NCBI GenBank assembly: GCA_947039505.1
Contig: CAMQYZ010000004.1
Coordinates: 1 to 64,000 of the forward strand
Direction: 5' to 3'
Source: an uncultured Mycoplasma sp.
GTDB lineage: Bacteria; Bacillota_I; Bacilli_A; Mycoplasmatales; Metamycoplasmataceae
Length of the DNA: 64,000 nucleotides
Under the pieces are notes generated by a model that was not told the origin of the DNA, did no database searches, and worked only from the letters and a program-made list of their open reading frames with translations. Both the position numbers and the translations under genes were made by a program. Positions 23,500 through 38,618 of this stretch are shown here, in pieces (the stretch's first letter is position 1; each line of letters starts with the position of its first letter).

Positions 23500-24320
23500 T
23501 ATTTCACCTCTTCTTTTTTATCTTCTAAAGCTTTTTGTTTTGCTTCCTCGGCTTTTGAAATAATTTCATTCATGGCATCAATAGACATATCAGAATTAAT
23601 TTCTGCTCCTAAGTGTTTTGCTTTTTCAATAAGAGAATTTTTAGTAGCTTCTTCTTTCAAATTAACTAATTCAATTTGAGCTTTATTTGGCAATTGCTTA
23701 ACAGCTTGTTTGATAATAACAAAACCTTTGTTAGGACCAGGTATTGAACCCTTAACAAGAATGTAATTATCCTCAACATTAATGTTAACAACAACTAAAT
23801 TCTGTACTGTTCTTTGAACATTACCCATGTGTCCAGGCATAGTCATACCTTTAACAACTTTGTTCCCTGAAATATCTCCAAGTGAACCTGTTTGACGAAC
23901 CGGTTTAGAACCACCACCACCACCATGTGATTTAGGTCCAATTTTTTGATTGTGTCTTTTAATAGATCCAGCAAATCCTTTTCCTTTTGATATACCTGTA
24001 ACATCTACAAGTTCTCCTGATTTGAAAATTGAAGCTTTAACTTCAGCCCCCAATTCAAATCCATCCATTTCACGGATTTCCTTAACGAAGCGCTTAGGTG
24101 TTGTGTTTGCTTTTTTGAAATGTCCAATCATTGGTTTGTTTGAACGCGATTCTTTCTTCTCAATTGAAGAAATTTGAATAGCATTATAACCATCTGATTC
24201 TTTAGTTAATACTCTAGTTACAATATTTTTACTTATTTCAATAACTGTAACTGGAATTGATTGACCATGATTTGAATAAATCTGTGTCATTCCAATTTTT
24301 TTACCTAAGATTCCTTTCAT
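23499..24320 (-). CDS. rplC: 50S ribosomal protein L3
   Basis: [75 protein letters not shown]. Confidence 0.97.
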   Translation of the reverse strand: MKGILGKKIGMTQIYSNHGQSIPVTVIEISKNIVTRVLTKESDGYNAIQISSIEKKESRSNKPMIGHFKKANTTPKRFVKEIREMDGFELGAEVKASIFKSGELVDVTGISKGKGFAGSIKRHNQKIGPKSHGGGGGSKPVRQTGSLGDISGNKVVKGMTMPGHMGNVQRTVQNLVVVNINVEDNYILVKGSIPGPNKGFVIIKQAVKQLPNKAQIELVNLKEEATKNSLIEKAKHLGAEINSDMSIDAMNEIISKAEEAKQKALEDKKEEVK

Positions 24321-24372
24321 ATACTCCTCTTTCTATTTTAATTTTAGTAATATTTTTATTTTTGTGAATTGT

Positions 24373-24678
24373 TTAACTTGAAACAATTTCAATGTTCACG
24401 CCTGCAGATAATTCTACACGTTTAAGTTTTTCCATCAAATCTTTTGAAGGTTTGATAAGAACAATTAATCTCTTGTGAGTTCTTCTTTCAAATTGCTCAC
24501 GTGATTTTTTATTAATATGTACTGAACGTAATATTGTAAAAATTTCTCTCTTGGTAGGTAGAGGAACAGGTCCTCTAAACTCTCCATTTGCTTGCTTGAT
24601 AATTTGTAATATTTTTATTGCAGATTCATCTAATATTTTAGCTTCATAAGCAGTAAGTTTTATGTTAATTTTATCCAT
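24373..24678 (-). CDS. rpsJ: 30S ribosomal protein S10
   Basis: MDKINIKLTAYEAKILDESAIKILQIIKQANGEFRGPVPLPTKREIFTILRSVHINKKSREQFERRTHKRLI; SD ggaga supports this start, not the 24759 one. Confidence 0.96.
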   Translation of the reverse strand: MDKINIKLTAYEAKILDESAIKILQIIKQANGEFRGPVPLPTKREIFTILRSVHINKKSREQFERRTHKRLIVLIKPSKDLMEKLKRVELSAGVNIEIVSS

Positions 24679-24840
24679 TGTTGTCTCCTTTGTGTTCTTT
24701 TGAACAAGACTCCATATAAATACATAATAATCGGTTGACAACTTATCTCCGAGTATCAAGAACCTTATATTTCTAAGTCATAGTTGCTTTTTAATTATAT
24801 AGAAAAAAAATAAAATTGTTAGAAAATTATATATTTATTA

Positions 24841-25164
24841 TTAAAAAACTATTACCACAAATATTGGTATCACTAAAAAAAATACACCGGTTCCTATTCA
24901 AACTAAAAATCTTGAATACAATGATCCTGTTCCAAGATAATGCATATATAAGAAAGATTGTATTAAAGGAAATATAAAAACAAAGATTATTAAATATAAA
25001 TGAAGATTACTTCGATTATTTTCAATAAATAAAATTGGAATTATAAATAACGCAGCATATGAAACTAATAGCAAATATTGAAATAAAGTTATTTTTAGAA
25101 ATTTAAATAAGTTATTGCATATAAATTTAAATGTTATTGGTCGTTTTAATTTTATTTTTTTCAT
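24841..25164 (-). CDS. Small hydrophobic membrane protein (107 aa)
   Basis: MKKIKLKRPITFKFICNNLFKFLKITLFQYLLLVSYAALFIIPILF.. with TGA Trp extension WIGTGVFFLVIPIFVVIVF. Confidence 0.6.
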
Positions 25165-25246
25165 TAGTTAATTAAAATTATATATAAAAAAATAAATAAA
25201 TAATAACTAAATCATTTATTTATAGTTTATTTTCATAGTTTCTCTC

Positions 25247-25263
25247 AAAACTGAATAGTAATT
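25247..25263 (-). promoter_or_regulatory. 23S 3'-flank processing-stalk arm
   Basis: aaaactgaatagtaatt is the 17/17 reverse complement of 28348-28364 (5' flank). Confidence 0.75.
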
Positions 25264-25318
25264 TGCTTTAAAGAAATAATAATCTTACTAAAATACGTTA
25301 ATTTAAGTTAAGAAATTA

Positions 25319-28210
<2,892 letters not shown>

Positions 28211-28347
28211 AACTATATTTTGCCTATTGTTGATTATTGTATTCTAATTTGATTATTTTCTCATAGAGAATTCTAAAATATAGAATCCTCTATTGACTCG
28301 GCATCAATTATCACCATTTTTTAAAAATGACTCTATATTGTGCGTTG

Positions 28348-28364
28348 AATTACTATTCAGTTTT
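28348..28364 (-). promoter_or_regulatory. 23S 5'-flank processing-stalk arm (with boxA-like GTTCTTTGAAAACTG)
   Basis: aattactattcagtttt pairs with 25247-25263; adjacent TAGTTCTTTGAAAACTG on minus strand. Confidence 0.75.
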
Positions 28365-28430
28365 CAAAGAACTATTAGAACTATATATAATTTTACAAAT
28401 ATATATAATTCATGAGAGTGTAGCACTCTC

Positions 28431-28446
28431 AAAACTGGATATAAGA
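28431..28446 (-). promoter_or_regulatory. 16S 3'-flank processing-stalk arm
   Basis: aaaactggatataaga is the 16/16 reverse complement of 30117-30132. Confidence 0.75.
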
Positions 28447-28579
28447 TGAATGTTTTGGCGACATTCCCATAACTGACCTATGTAACTATTTATTAAAAAT
28501 ATTATGTTACTAGGATTTTTTAAGCCAAAAGATGTTTTCTTTTTATGTATTTAAATAATAAAAAGTTTTTGTACTCCGT

Positions 28580-30098
<1,519 letters not shown>

Positions 30099-30116
30099 AA
30101 ATTGACAGATATGGTT

Positions 30117-30132
30117 TCTTATATCCAGTTTT
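30117..30132 (-). promoter_or_regulatory. 16S 5'-flank processing-stalk arm (with boxA-like GTTCTTTGAAAACTG)
   Basis: tcttatatccagtttt pairs with 28431-28446. Confidence 0.75.
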
Positions 30133-30363
30133 CAAAGAACTACGATTTATTATGAGAATAATAAACCACATTTATTTTAATAATGCTTTTTAATAATAAC
30201 ATTAAATTAAAGAAAATTAAAAATATTTTAAAATAAATTTTTTTGCACCATTTCTAATAACTAAATTTGATTAATTTAGTTTACAAAGTGTGTGCAATTA
30301 ATAGTATATATAATTATTTAAAAAATGTTTTAAAAAAATGCTTTTTTTTAAATTAATTAATAT

Positions 30364-31152
30364 TTAAATGAAATTAATCAGTTTAATTGAGCTTTTTTTC
30401 TTATTTAATTCCACTAATACACCATTAAATTGCGCAATATTATTCGATACTTTAAATTTTGAAAAAGAATCGAATCTCATTTTTTCATATACTTCTTTGA
30501 AATTTGCTCCAATAGCACAATTAGAAGGGCCTGTCATTCCCGCATCACTAACAAATGCTAAATTTTTTTCAAATATTTTTGCATCATTAGTTTGAACATG
30601 TGTGTGTGTACCTATTAAAGCATCAACTTTTCCATCCAAATAAACTGCTAAAACATTTTTTTCCGAAGTTGTTTCTGCATGAAAGTCAATAAAATGAAAA
30701 TCTGATTCATCTGATTCAATTAATTGATCTATTGAATCAAAAAAAGAATTAGCATATTCTTCTTTTCATGGAGAAAGTAATTTATTAAAAGTAATACCCA
30801 TTAAAGAAGTAACTCTAAGTGTTGTTCCGTTAATATTGAAAACACTACTTCCATTTCCTGGATAATGCGGTTCAACATTAAGGGGTCTAATTATATTTTT
30901 GTTATCAATAATATCTAAAATTTCTTTTTTTGCTCAAACATGATTTCCCAAAGTAAAGGCGTTTACACCAATTTCGCTCAATCTGTCATAATCTTTTTTT
31001 AAAAAACCCTTCCTTCCAGAAACATTTTCTGATTGAGCAATAACAAAATCAATTTTATACTTTGCTTTTAAATTTGAAAGCTCTGTCTCAACTTTTTCAA
31101 TTCCAGGATTACCAAATATGTCGCCTATAAATAGAATTTTTAAACTTTTCAT
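30364..31152 (-). CDS. ymdB: YmdB-family metallophosphoesterase
   Basis: MKSLKILFIGDIFGNPGIEKVE..SENVSGRKGFLKKDYDRLSEIGVNAFTLGNHVW..IGTHTHVQTNDAKI..FVSDAGMTGPSN; TGA Trp joins the two ORFs. Confidence 0.9.
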
Positions 31153-31165
31153 AAACATATTATAC

Positions 31166-32227
31166 TTATTGTTTTAATTTTTCTTGTACTTTTTCTGAAA
31201 TTGTTTTATATAAAATATCATCATTTTCCAACAATAATCTCATATTAATCTTTCCTTGAGCTAAATTTTGACCTTCATAACTAAATCAAGAACCTTTTTT
31301 CTCTAAGATATTATAAGTTTCTGCAAGATCAACAATTTCAGAGTGTTTTGAAATTCCTTTGGAAAAAATAATTTCTGTATTTGCACTCTTAAAGGGTGGA
31401 GCTAGTTTATTCTTAACTATCTTTATTTTCACAACATTACCGCTAATTTCATTACCAATACCTATAGATGATACTCTCCTAACTTCCATTCTTAATGTTG
31501 AATAAAATTTTAAAGCTCTACCTCCTGGTGTAATTTCTGGTGAACCAAAAATTATTCCAACTTTTTCTCTAATTTGATTTATAAAAATAATAGTTGTTTT
31601 ATTTTTACTAAGAGAACCTGTTATTTTTCTTAAAGCTTTTGACATAAGCCTTGCTTGAGCCCCAATTGTTTGATCTCTCATCTCGCCATTTAGCTCAACT
31701 TCCGGAACTAAAGCGGCCACCGAATCAACAACTATCAAATCAATATGACCACTTTTTGCCAAAATATCCACAATTTCTAAAGCTTGTTCTCCAGAATCTG
31801 GTTGAGATAAAATTAAATTATCAATATCTACACCTAAGTTTTTAGCATATTTTGGATCAATAGAATGTTCTGCATCAATAAAGGCGGCTGTTCCATTTAA
31901 TTTTTGAATTTCGGAAATGGCATGCAAGGCAAGAGTTGTTTTTCCTGAAGATTCAGGTCCATATATTTCAATTACTCTCCCCTTTGGATAACCACCAACT
32001 CCAGTAATATAATCTACAGCTATAGAACCAGAAGAAAATACTTCAGTTTCTATATTTTGTTTGGAACCCAATAACATAATAGATTCTTTACCAAATTTTT
32101 TCTCTATAACTTGAATAGCATTTTTAATTTGAAGATCTCTATCTAATTCATTAACACTTTGTTCATTTTTATGAATTTGTTTTAATTTTATTGAAGTAGT
32201 GGCTTTATTTTTTTGTCCTTTTTCCAT
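31166..32227 (-). CDS. recA: Recombinase RecA
   Basis: [69 protein letters not shown] extends past TGA (..[24 protein letters not shown]..). Confidence 0.97.
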
Positions 32228-32296
32228 TTTGCACCCCAATATATAATGTTTTATTATTCATTTTTATAACCAAAATATAAAAATATGAAAAAAATA

Positions 32297-32701
32297 CTAT
32301 GATTTATGTAATTTCATAAATAATTCTAGAGCAAAATTTACACTTTGTTTTCTTATTTCTTCTCTAGTTCCTTCAAAATTCAATTCATGCACTTCATTAT
32401 TAATTGCAATAAATACAAGTCCTACTTTTTTTTGCTCCATTATTGAAGGTCCTGCATTACCTGTAAAAGAAAAACAATAGTCAACATCAAAATATTCTCG
32501 ACCTTTTAGTGCCATTTCTTGAGCAACCTTTGAATTAATAACGCCTTGAGAAGTATCAACACCTAATTTTTCTTTTATTTCATTAGTATAAGTAACTAGA
32601 GAACCCTTAAAAAAATTACTGGCACCAGGAATGCTTATTATTTCTGATGCAAACATCCCTCCAGTAACTGATTCAATTGAAGCAAATGTAAGATTTTTCA
32701 T
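32297..32701 (-). CDS. cinA: CinA C-terminal (nicotinamide-nucleotide amidase-like) protein
   Basis: FASIESVTGGMFASEIISIPGASNFFKGSLVTYTNEIKEKLGV..FSFTGNAGP; only the C-terminal domain is encoded. Confidence 0.88.
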   Translation of the reverse strand: MKNLTFASIESVTGGMFASEIISIPGASNFFKGSLVTYTNEIKEKLGVDTSQGVINSKVAQEMALKGREYFDVDYCFSFTGNAGPSIMEQKKVGLVFIAINNEVHELNFEGTREEIRKQSVNFALELFMKLHKS

Positions 32702-32715
32702 AAAACAATTATATT

Positions 32716-34857
32716 TTAAATATTGAATTTCTTATCAAATTCCAATAAAGAAGCATCATTCATTTTAATTTTAAAAGTTACATAATTAATATCTTCTTTA
32801 ATAAAACTATCAATTTTTTTGATTTCAAAGATACCATTAATTTTTTTAAATTCAATTATTGTTTGATTTATAGATTCATTTTTTTTCAAAGGAACAGTGA
32901 TATCTCTTTCTTTTAAAGGCGAATTGTCATACTCTGAAAATTCATAAATTTGTTTAATGCTTTTTTCAGTTAGTATTTCCGCAAAAATAATGTTGTTTTT
33001 TGTATTTTTTGGGTGCATTTTTCCAATTCAACCTACTTGGACTGAATCATCAAATAATCCAGCATTGTATTTTGGATGTATAAAATTCAAATCCAAAGGT
33101 TTAATTATTAATTCTTTACCATATATTTTAAAAATATCATTTTTCATTTGTGCATATGTTTTATTATCTGAAGCAATACATAAAGCTTTTTTGTCATTGA
33201 TCATTCCGGTGTCAAAAAAGTTTATACCATTCATTCTTCTCTTGGCATTATAATTATAATTTTCTTCCAAAGATGGCGCTATGGAATTTCTAATAGAATT
33301 GTGTTCTTCCGATGTATAAGTTAGTAAGTTTATTTTATTGTCAAAAGAAAATGGATTAAAATCATTTTTTTCTTTATTGACTAAAGTATAAGTTCAAAAC
33401 TGAGTATAACCAATAACTGATGTTATATGAGAAAAATCTCTTGTTTTTTCCAAAACGGCATTGTTATTAAATTTCGTAAATGGCTGTGAATCATTAAAAT
33501 TGTTCAAACCATAAAAACGAAAGACTTCTTCAACAACATCTTGCATCACTTCAATATCATGTCTATATGAAGGAATCAATATTTGTTTGTCCTTTATGAT
33601 AAAACCTAAAATCTCCAATGATTGTAAACATTTTGCATACTTTGGTGAACTTTCAATATTAAAACCTGCATATTGATTTAGTTTTTCTATTGAATAAGGA
33701 ATTATTTTTTCAGGATTTTTAAATTCATTAATATGATTTGAACATGGAAATTTGGTTGCTAGAAAATTAATAGCAAATTCAATCGATCCATAAGAAACAG
33801 CTTTTGAAGAATTGATTGAAGAATTATTCGTCATTTTCATAATTCTTGTAGAATTTCTAATTTCTTTAGGATCAAAAGAAGCAAATTCAAACAAAGCAAC
33901 ATGACTATCGCTTTTATATTTTGATGTTGATGATTCCAAAACACCTGCAATTGATAAAATATTTTTTTGATCTTTTATTACTAAAGCTTCTTTAATTTTT
34001 AGATTTTCAAAAACTATATTTTTTTCTATTTTTAAATTAATATCACCAATTATTTTTTTAGCATCATAAACCCTTGATGAAACTCCTGTCATAATTAATG
34101 TTAAAGAAGAGATATCTTGAATATCATTTTCTGATTTAATTCTTGATTTTAATAATAAAATTAAATCTTTTAAATCCAATTTAAAATCATCAACATTTGC
34201 TTCAATTCCAGATATATAATTGTTTTCTATAGAATTCATCTTAATATTTGATTTAGTTTTTGATATAGTTTTTGATATTTTATACGGTTTTGTTTGAAAA
34301 TATGCTGATAACTCTAAAGACATAACAACATAAGAATTAGCATCAGATCTATTTGTCAAAATAGAAACATCAATTATATTATCGTCAAGACCAAGTTCTT
34401 TAATTGGACATTTTTTCAAAGAAATTTTATCCAAAAGAAAAATACCATCATTTCATTCTTTCCTCATTAATTTTTGATTAAAACCGAGTTCATCAAGTGC
34501 AACAAGCATCCCTTCAGAAACAATGCCCTTCATTTCTTTTTCCCCAAAAGTCACTCCATTAATTGATGAACCAGGAACAAAAGCCATTAAATAATCGCCT
34601 ACTTTAACATTATTGGCAGTAGTTTGGATAATTCTATTCTTATCATCAAATTCAATTTCACAAACATTCAAATTATTACTATTAGTATTTTTATATGTGT
34701 TTAAAACATGACCAAACTTTATTCCTTGAACATCACTTAATTTCTCACAAGATTCTACCTCAAAACCGATACTATTAATAGCATCAACAATTTCTTTTGT
34801 AGCAATATTTTTGCCAAGAGAAGCCATTTCTCTTAATTTATTTTCTGAAAATAACAT
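32716..34857 (-). CDS. pheT: Phenylalanine--tRNA ligase beta subunit
   Basis: ORFs 34453..34857, 33394..34434, 33028..33270 and 32716..33018 join via TGA Trp; single 713-aa frame with B3/B4, B5 and FDX-ACB-like regions. Confidence 0.93.
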
Positions 34858-34894
34858 TTTAAATCCTTTCTATTTTTGTTTTTATTAATAAATT

Positions 34895-35851
34895 CTAATA
34901 TTTGAATTGTCTCAAAAACCTTATGTCATTTTTATAAAATTCTCTTATATCATTAATTCCGTATTTAATCATAGCAACACGCTCAATTCCTATTCCAGCT
35001 GCAAAACCATTCAAATCATTTGTGTATCCTGCAATTTTCAAGATTTTTTCATTAATCATTCCAGCACCTAAAATTTCTATCCATCTACCTTTGAAGAATA
35101 CATCAACTTCCATAGATGGTTCTGTAAACGGAAAAAAAGAAGGTCTTAATCTGATTTGAACTTCTTCTTCAAAAACATAAGCTAAAAGAGACTTTAATGT
35201 TCAAATTAAATTTTCAATATTTGTATTTCCAACAAATACCAAATCCAATTGCGAAAACTGATGAGAATGAGTTTGATCATCTTCATCATTACGATAAACT
35301 TTCCCAATGGCAAAAGAAGCAAAACTTTGATTTTTATTTGCTTCCAATATTCTAGCTGTTAAACCTGTATTATGAGTTCTCAACAAATTTTCTTTATTAA
35401 TATAAAGTGTGTCTTGCATATCTCTAGAAGGATGATTTTTAGGAATATTTAATTTTTCGAAATTATATTCATCTGATTCAATTTCAGAACCTTTATTTTC
35501 AAAATAAGAGTTTTGTGAAAACCATTCACGCATTCTGTTTGAAATCAAAGTTAATGGATGAATCAAAATATCATTTTCATTTACAATTTCAAAAATATCA
35601 TTTTCATCTTGAGCAATTTTTTCATTTATCTTAATTTGTTCTAATTCAATTAGTTTAATATCTATTAATCTAGAAGCCATTTGCTTAATTTGATTTATTT
35701 CATTACCAATTTTTGCCTTTTCATCAGCGGCGGCTGTTTTCAATTTTGCTTGCAAAGAAAATATCATCCCTTCTTTGCCATATATTTTATTTTTAACATT
35801 TTTTAAATCTTCCATTGATTTAATTGCGTTTATCTTTTTTTCTAAATCCAT
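34895..35851 (-). CDS. pheS: Phenylalanine--tRNA ligase alpha subunit
   Basis: ..[101 protein letters not shown]. Confidence 0.95.
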
Positions 35852-35878
35852 AATTAATTTAAATTATAAAGATAATAT

Positions 35879-36586
35879 TTAAAAATAATTGAAAGATTTT
35901 AATTTATTTTTAATAGTTTTAAAGTTTGGTTCAAATTTTTCCACATTTGACCAAAATTCTTTTGAATGATTAGAATGTTCGGCGTGTGATAATTCATGAA
36001 CAATAACATAATCAATAATTTCGTGAGAAAAAGCACATAATCTAGTACTATAATTTATTTTTTTTATGGCAACATAATTTGAAGCTCAAGCACTTTCTTT
36101 CATTCTAATTGCAATAGTGTGATGTTCAACATTCATCAAATTTTCTTTTTTATATTGTGCATCAACTAAATAAGATAATAGCTCTTTTTTATAAATTTGA
36201 TAAATAATATCTTTTACAGTTTTTTTGTTTATCTTATATTTTTTTTCTCGAAATACAAGATATTCCATAACTTCATTTTGAGATGTTTTCTTTTGCACTA
36301 TTTCAAAATTTTCTAGTTTGCCAAATAAATAAAAAGTTTTATTTTCTAAATTAATATGTTTTTTGGTCAAATTTTTTTTTCTAATTTCTAAAAATTTGCT
36401 TAAATGTAAATTAACAAAATCTTCAATAAATTTATCTGTAGAATTTTTTGGAGCAGAAATGTTAATGTTATTATTTAAATCTATTTTCATATATATATTT
36501 TTAATAAATTTTTTTTTAACATTAATATCAACAAATTCATCATTGTGTTTAAATTGTAAAATCATTGCTTTTTGATTCTTTTCCAA
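35879..36586 (-). CDS. YgjP-like/M48-related metallopeptidase domain protein
   Basis: ..IAIRMKESAWASNYVAIKKINYSTRLCAFSHEIIDYVIVHELSHAEHSNHSKEFWSNVEKF; HELSH zinc motif; start may be 36565. Confidence 0.8.
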
Positions 36587-37253
36587 AAGATAACAACATT
36601 TTATAATCTTCTGGAGCAGATGTTTTATGCTCTAAAAGTGCATAATAAATTTTTTGAATTTCACTCATATTTATTTTTGGCATCAATTGATCATTAATTG
36701 CATTCAAAGATGTATCTATATCTTCCATTTTAATAACTAAAACATGAGCAGGAATTTCTGAACATCTTAATTCTTCAGTTCTTGTACCAAAAACAATTAG
36801 AGACAACATAGGAACCTTTAATTTAGATATTGCTAAAATATGTTCAATATGTTTGTCATTTTGAATAATAGGATTGTTGATTTCATGTCTTTTGCTACCC
36901 ATTAGTTTAAATCATGTTTTTTCCAAACCTTTTCCTTCAATAATTCCATTAATATTTTTTACTTCTATAACTATTAAAGCTCTTGCAGTTATTAAAATAC
37001 CATCCACTTCAAAAATTTTATTTTTATCATACTTAAACATAGATGAAGGAATGTAATGAGCGTTGTTTTTATTCGCTCAATCTTGAACCAAGTTATTTAC
37101 TTGGTTTTCTGCATCTTTCCCTAGTTTATCAGTATAACTTTCTTTGGTTTTATTTCTCTTTAAATATAAAAATAGTAACAAAAAGAAAAATAATAACATT
37201 AAAAATAATGAAACAGATATTCCGATTAAATATTGTATTTCTTCAAATTTCAT
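36549..37253 (-). CDS. Membrane-anchored NERD-domain protein
   Basis: N-terminal TM (ISVSLFLMLLFFFLLLFLYL) then GKDAENQVNNLV..FEVDGILITARALIVIEVKNINGIIEG. Confidence 0.75.
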
Positions 37254-37346
37254 TTAATCTCCTTATATAAATTATTTTATAGAAAAATAATTTATTTTGA
37301 TATAATTTATTCACTTATTAAATATTAGATTAGAAAGAAAACAAAT

Positions 37347-37613
37347 ATGGCAAATATAAAATCAAAAATGACTAGAATCAAAACTAACGAAAAAGCAAGA
37401 GTAGCAAATGCAGCAATGAAATCTCGTGTTAGAGGTGCTATTAAAAAAGCTAAAGTGGCAGCTATTGAAAAAGATCCTAAAGTAAAATCTTTAGTATCAG
37501 AAGCGCACAAACTAATAAATACTTCTGTTTCAAAAGGTGTCTTCCATAAAAATAATGGTTCAAGAAAATGTTCTAGACTAGATGCTTTTGTTAAAAAAGC
37601 TTTAATTGCTTAA
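37347..37613 (+). CDS. rpsT: 30S ribosomal protein S20
   Basis: MANIKSKMTRIKTNEKARVANAAMKSRVRGAIKKAK..KGVFHKNNGSRKCSRLDAFVKKA; TATAAT at 37301. Confidence 0.93.
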   Translation: MANIKSKMTRIKTNEKARVANAAMKSRVRGAIKKAKVAAIEKDPKVKSLVSEAHKLINTSVSKGVFHKNNGSRKCSRLDAFVKKALIA

Positions 37614-37622
37614 CAAATATAT

Positions 37623-37655
37623 AAAAATAACTTCTTAAAAAAGTTATTTTTTATT
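37623..37655. terminator. Bidirectional terminator rpsT / ABC ATPase
   Basis: AAAAATAACTT-cttaaaa-AAGTTATTTTT. Confidence 0.8.
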
Positions 37656-38618
37656 CTTTTTTAATTTTTTTTGTTCTTTAGATTGACTAGTGTCTACAGA
37701 ACCATATACTACGTACTTTTCATATAGTTCATCAAGATTTTGAGTCCCATCTAATCTTCCATGAAATACAATTTTACCACCATCAAGAATAGTTGCTGTA
37801 TCAGCATATTTTCCAACTTCAGATAATATGTGTGAAGAAATAAAAATCGACTTTCCTTCATTTTTATAGTTTTCCAAAGTTTTAAATAATTCTGATCTTG
37901 CCAATGGATCTAAATTTGCAGCTGGTTCATCCATAATTAAAATATCTGGATTATGAACCATTGCTTGAGCTAAAAGAATTTTTTTCTTTTGACCAGATGA
38001 AAAAGATATTGGCTTTTTATTTATTAAATCAATCATATTGGTTTTTTCTAAAGTTAATTTAGTAAATTTTTGAGATTCTTCTTTTGAAAGACCTGACATT
38101 ATGGCCATTGATTCCAAATAATTTTTAGTTGTGAATTCTTTAGGAAATATTGCTATTTCAGGAACATATCCCATCTTTCTCTTTGCTGCCACACTAGAAT
38201 TTATGTGACCATCAATCAAAATTTCTCCTGAATATTTGGCATAAGCACCAACAATTGCTTTTATTGTAGTAGTTTTTCCTGCTCCATTAGCTCCGATAAA
38301 TACATGGAATTCTCCCCTTCTAATATCAAAGGAAATGTTATCAACTGCTGGTTGTGGTCTATTTTTATAATGTTTTGTTAATCCCTTAACAGAAATTAAA
38401 ATCTTATGTTCATCATGATTGTATAGTGACCGCTTAACAACATTTTCTTTTCTTGTATTTAACAAATTTATTTTTTGATTGTATTCAAAAGTTGTAATAA
38501 TTTTTTCACCTTTTAAATATAACAAAGCATCTTTAATTTTGTCCTCATCAACTTGATGATAACTTTCTTGATCATTAACTTTTAATTTTTCTTCTTTTGT
38601 TGCAATCAATTTACTCAT
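37644..38618 (-). CDS. ABC transporter ATPase with N-terminal SHOCT-like segment
   Basis: GANGAGKTT, SFSSGQKKK, ILIMDEP, SSH; N-terminal IKDALLYLKGEKIITTFEYNQKINLL. Confidence 0.88.
   Translation of the reverse strand: MSKLIATKEEKLKVNDQESYHQVDEDKIKDALLYLKGEKIITTFEYNQKINLLNTRKENVVKRSLYNHDEHKILISVKGLTKHYKNRPQPAVDNISFDIRRGEFHVFIGANGAGKTTTIKAIVGAYAKYSGEILIDGHINSSVAAKRKMGYVPEIAIFPKEFTTKNYLESMAIMSGLSKEESQKFTKLTLEKTNMIDLINKKPISFSSGQKKKILLAQAMVHNPDILIMDEPAANLDPLARSELFKTLENYKNEGKSIFISSHILSEVGKYADTATILDGGKIVFHGRLDGTQNLDELYEKYVVYGSVDTSQSKEQKKLKKNKK

Noticed and set aside
9701-24177. Plus-strand ORFs opposite the ribosomal cluster (e.g. 9701..10288, 13335..13616, 13913..14221, 17768..18118, 22604..23026, 23315..23563)
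   Set aside because: Shadow ORFs antisense to well-supported conserved genes, with no SD or family motifs.
28411-28431. CIRCE (HrcA) operator at GAGAGTG-tag-CACTCTC
   Set aside because: Superficial similarity to GAGTGCTAA/TTAGCACTC half-sites, but the spacing and sequence do not match and it lies in the rRNA spacer.
32716-34857. Apparent fragmentation of pheT (and of secY, fusA, metG, ileS, ABC exporters) as pseudogenes
   Set aside because: All breaks are TGA codons in frame; genes are intact under code 4.
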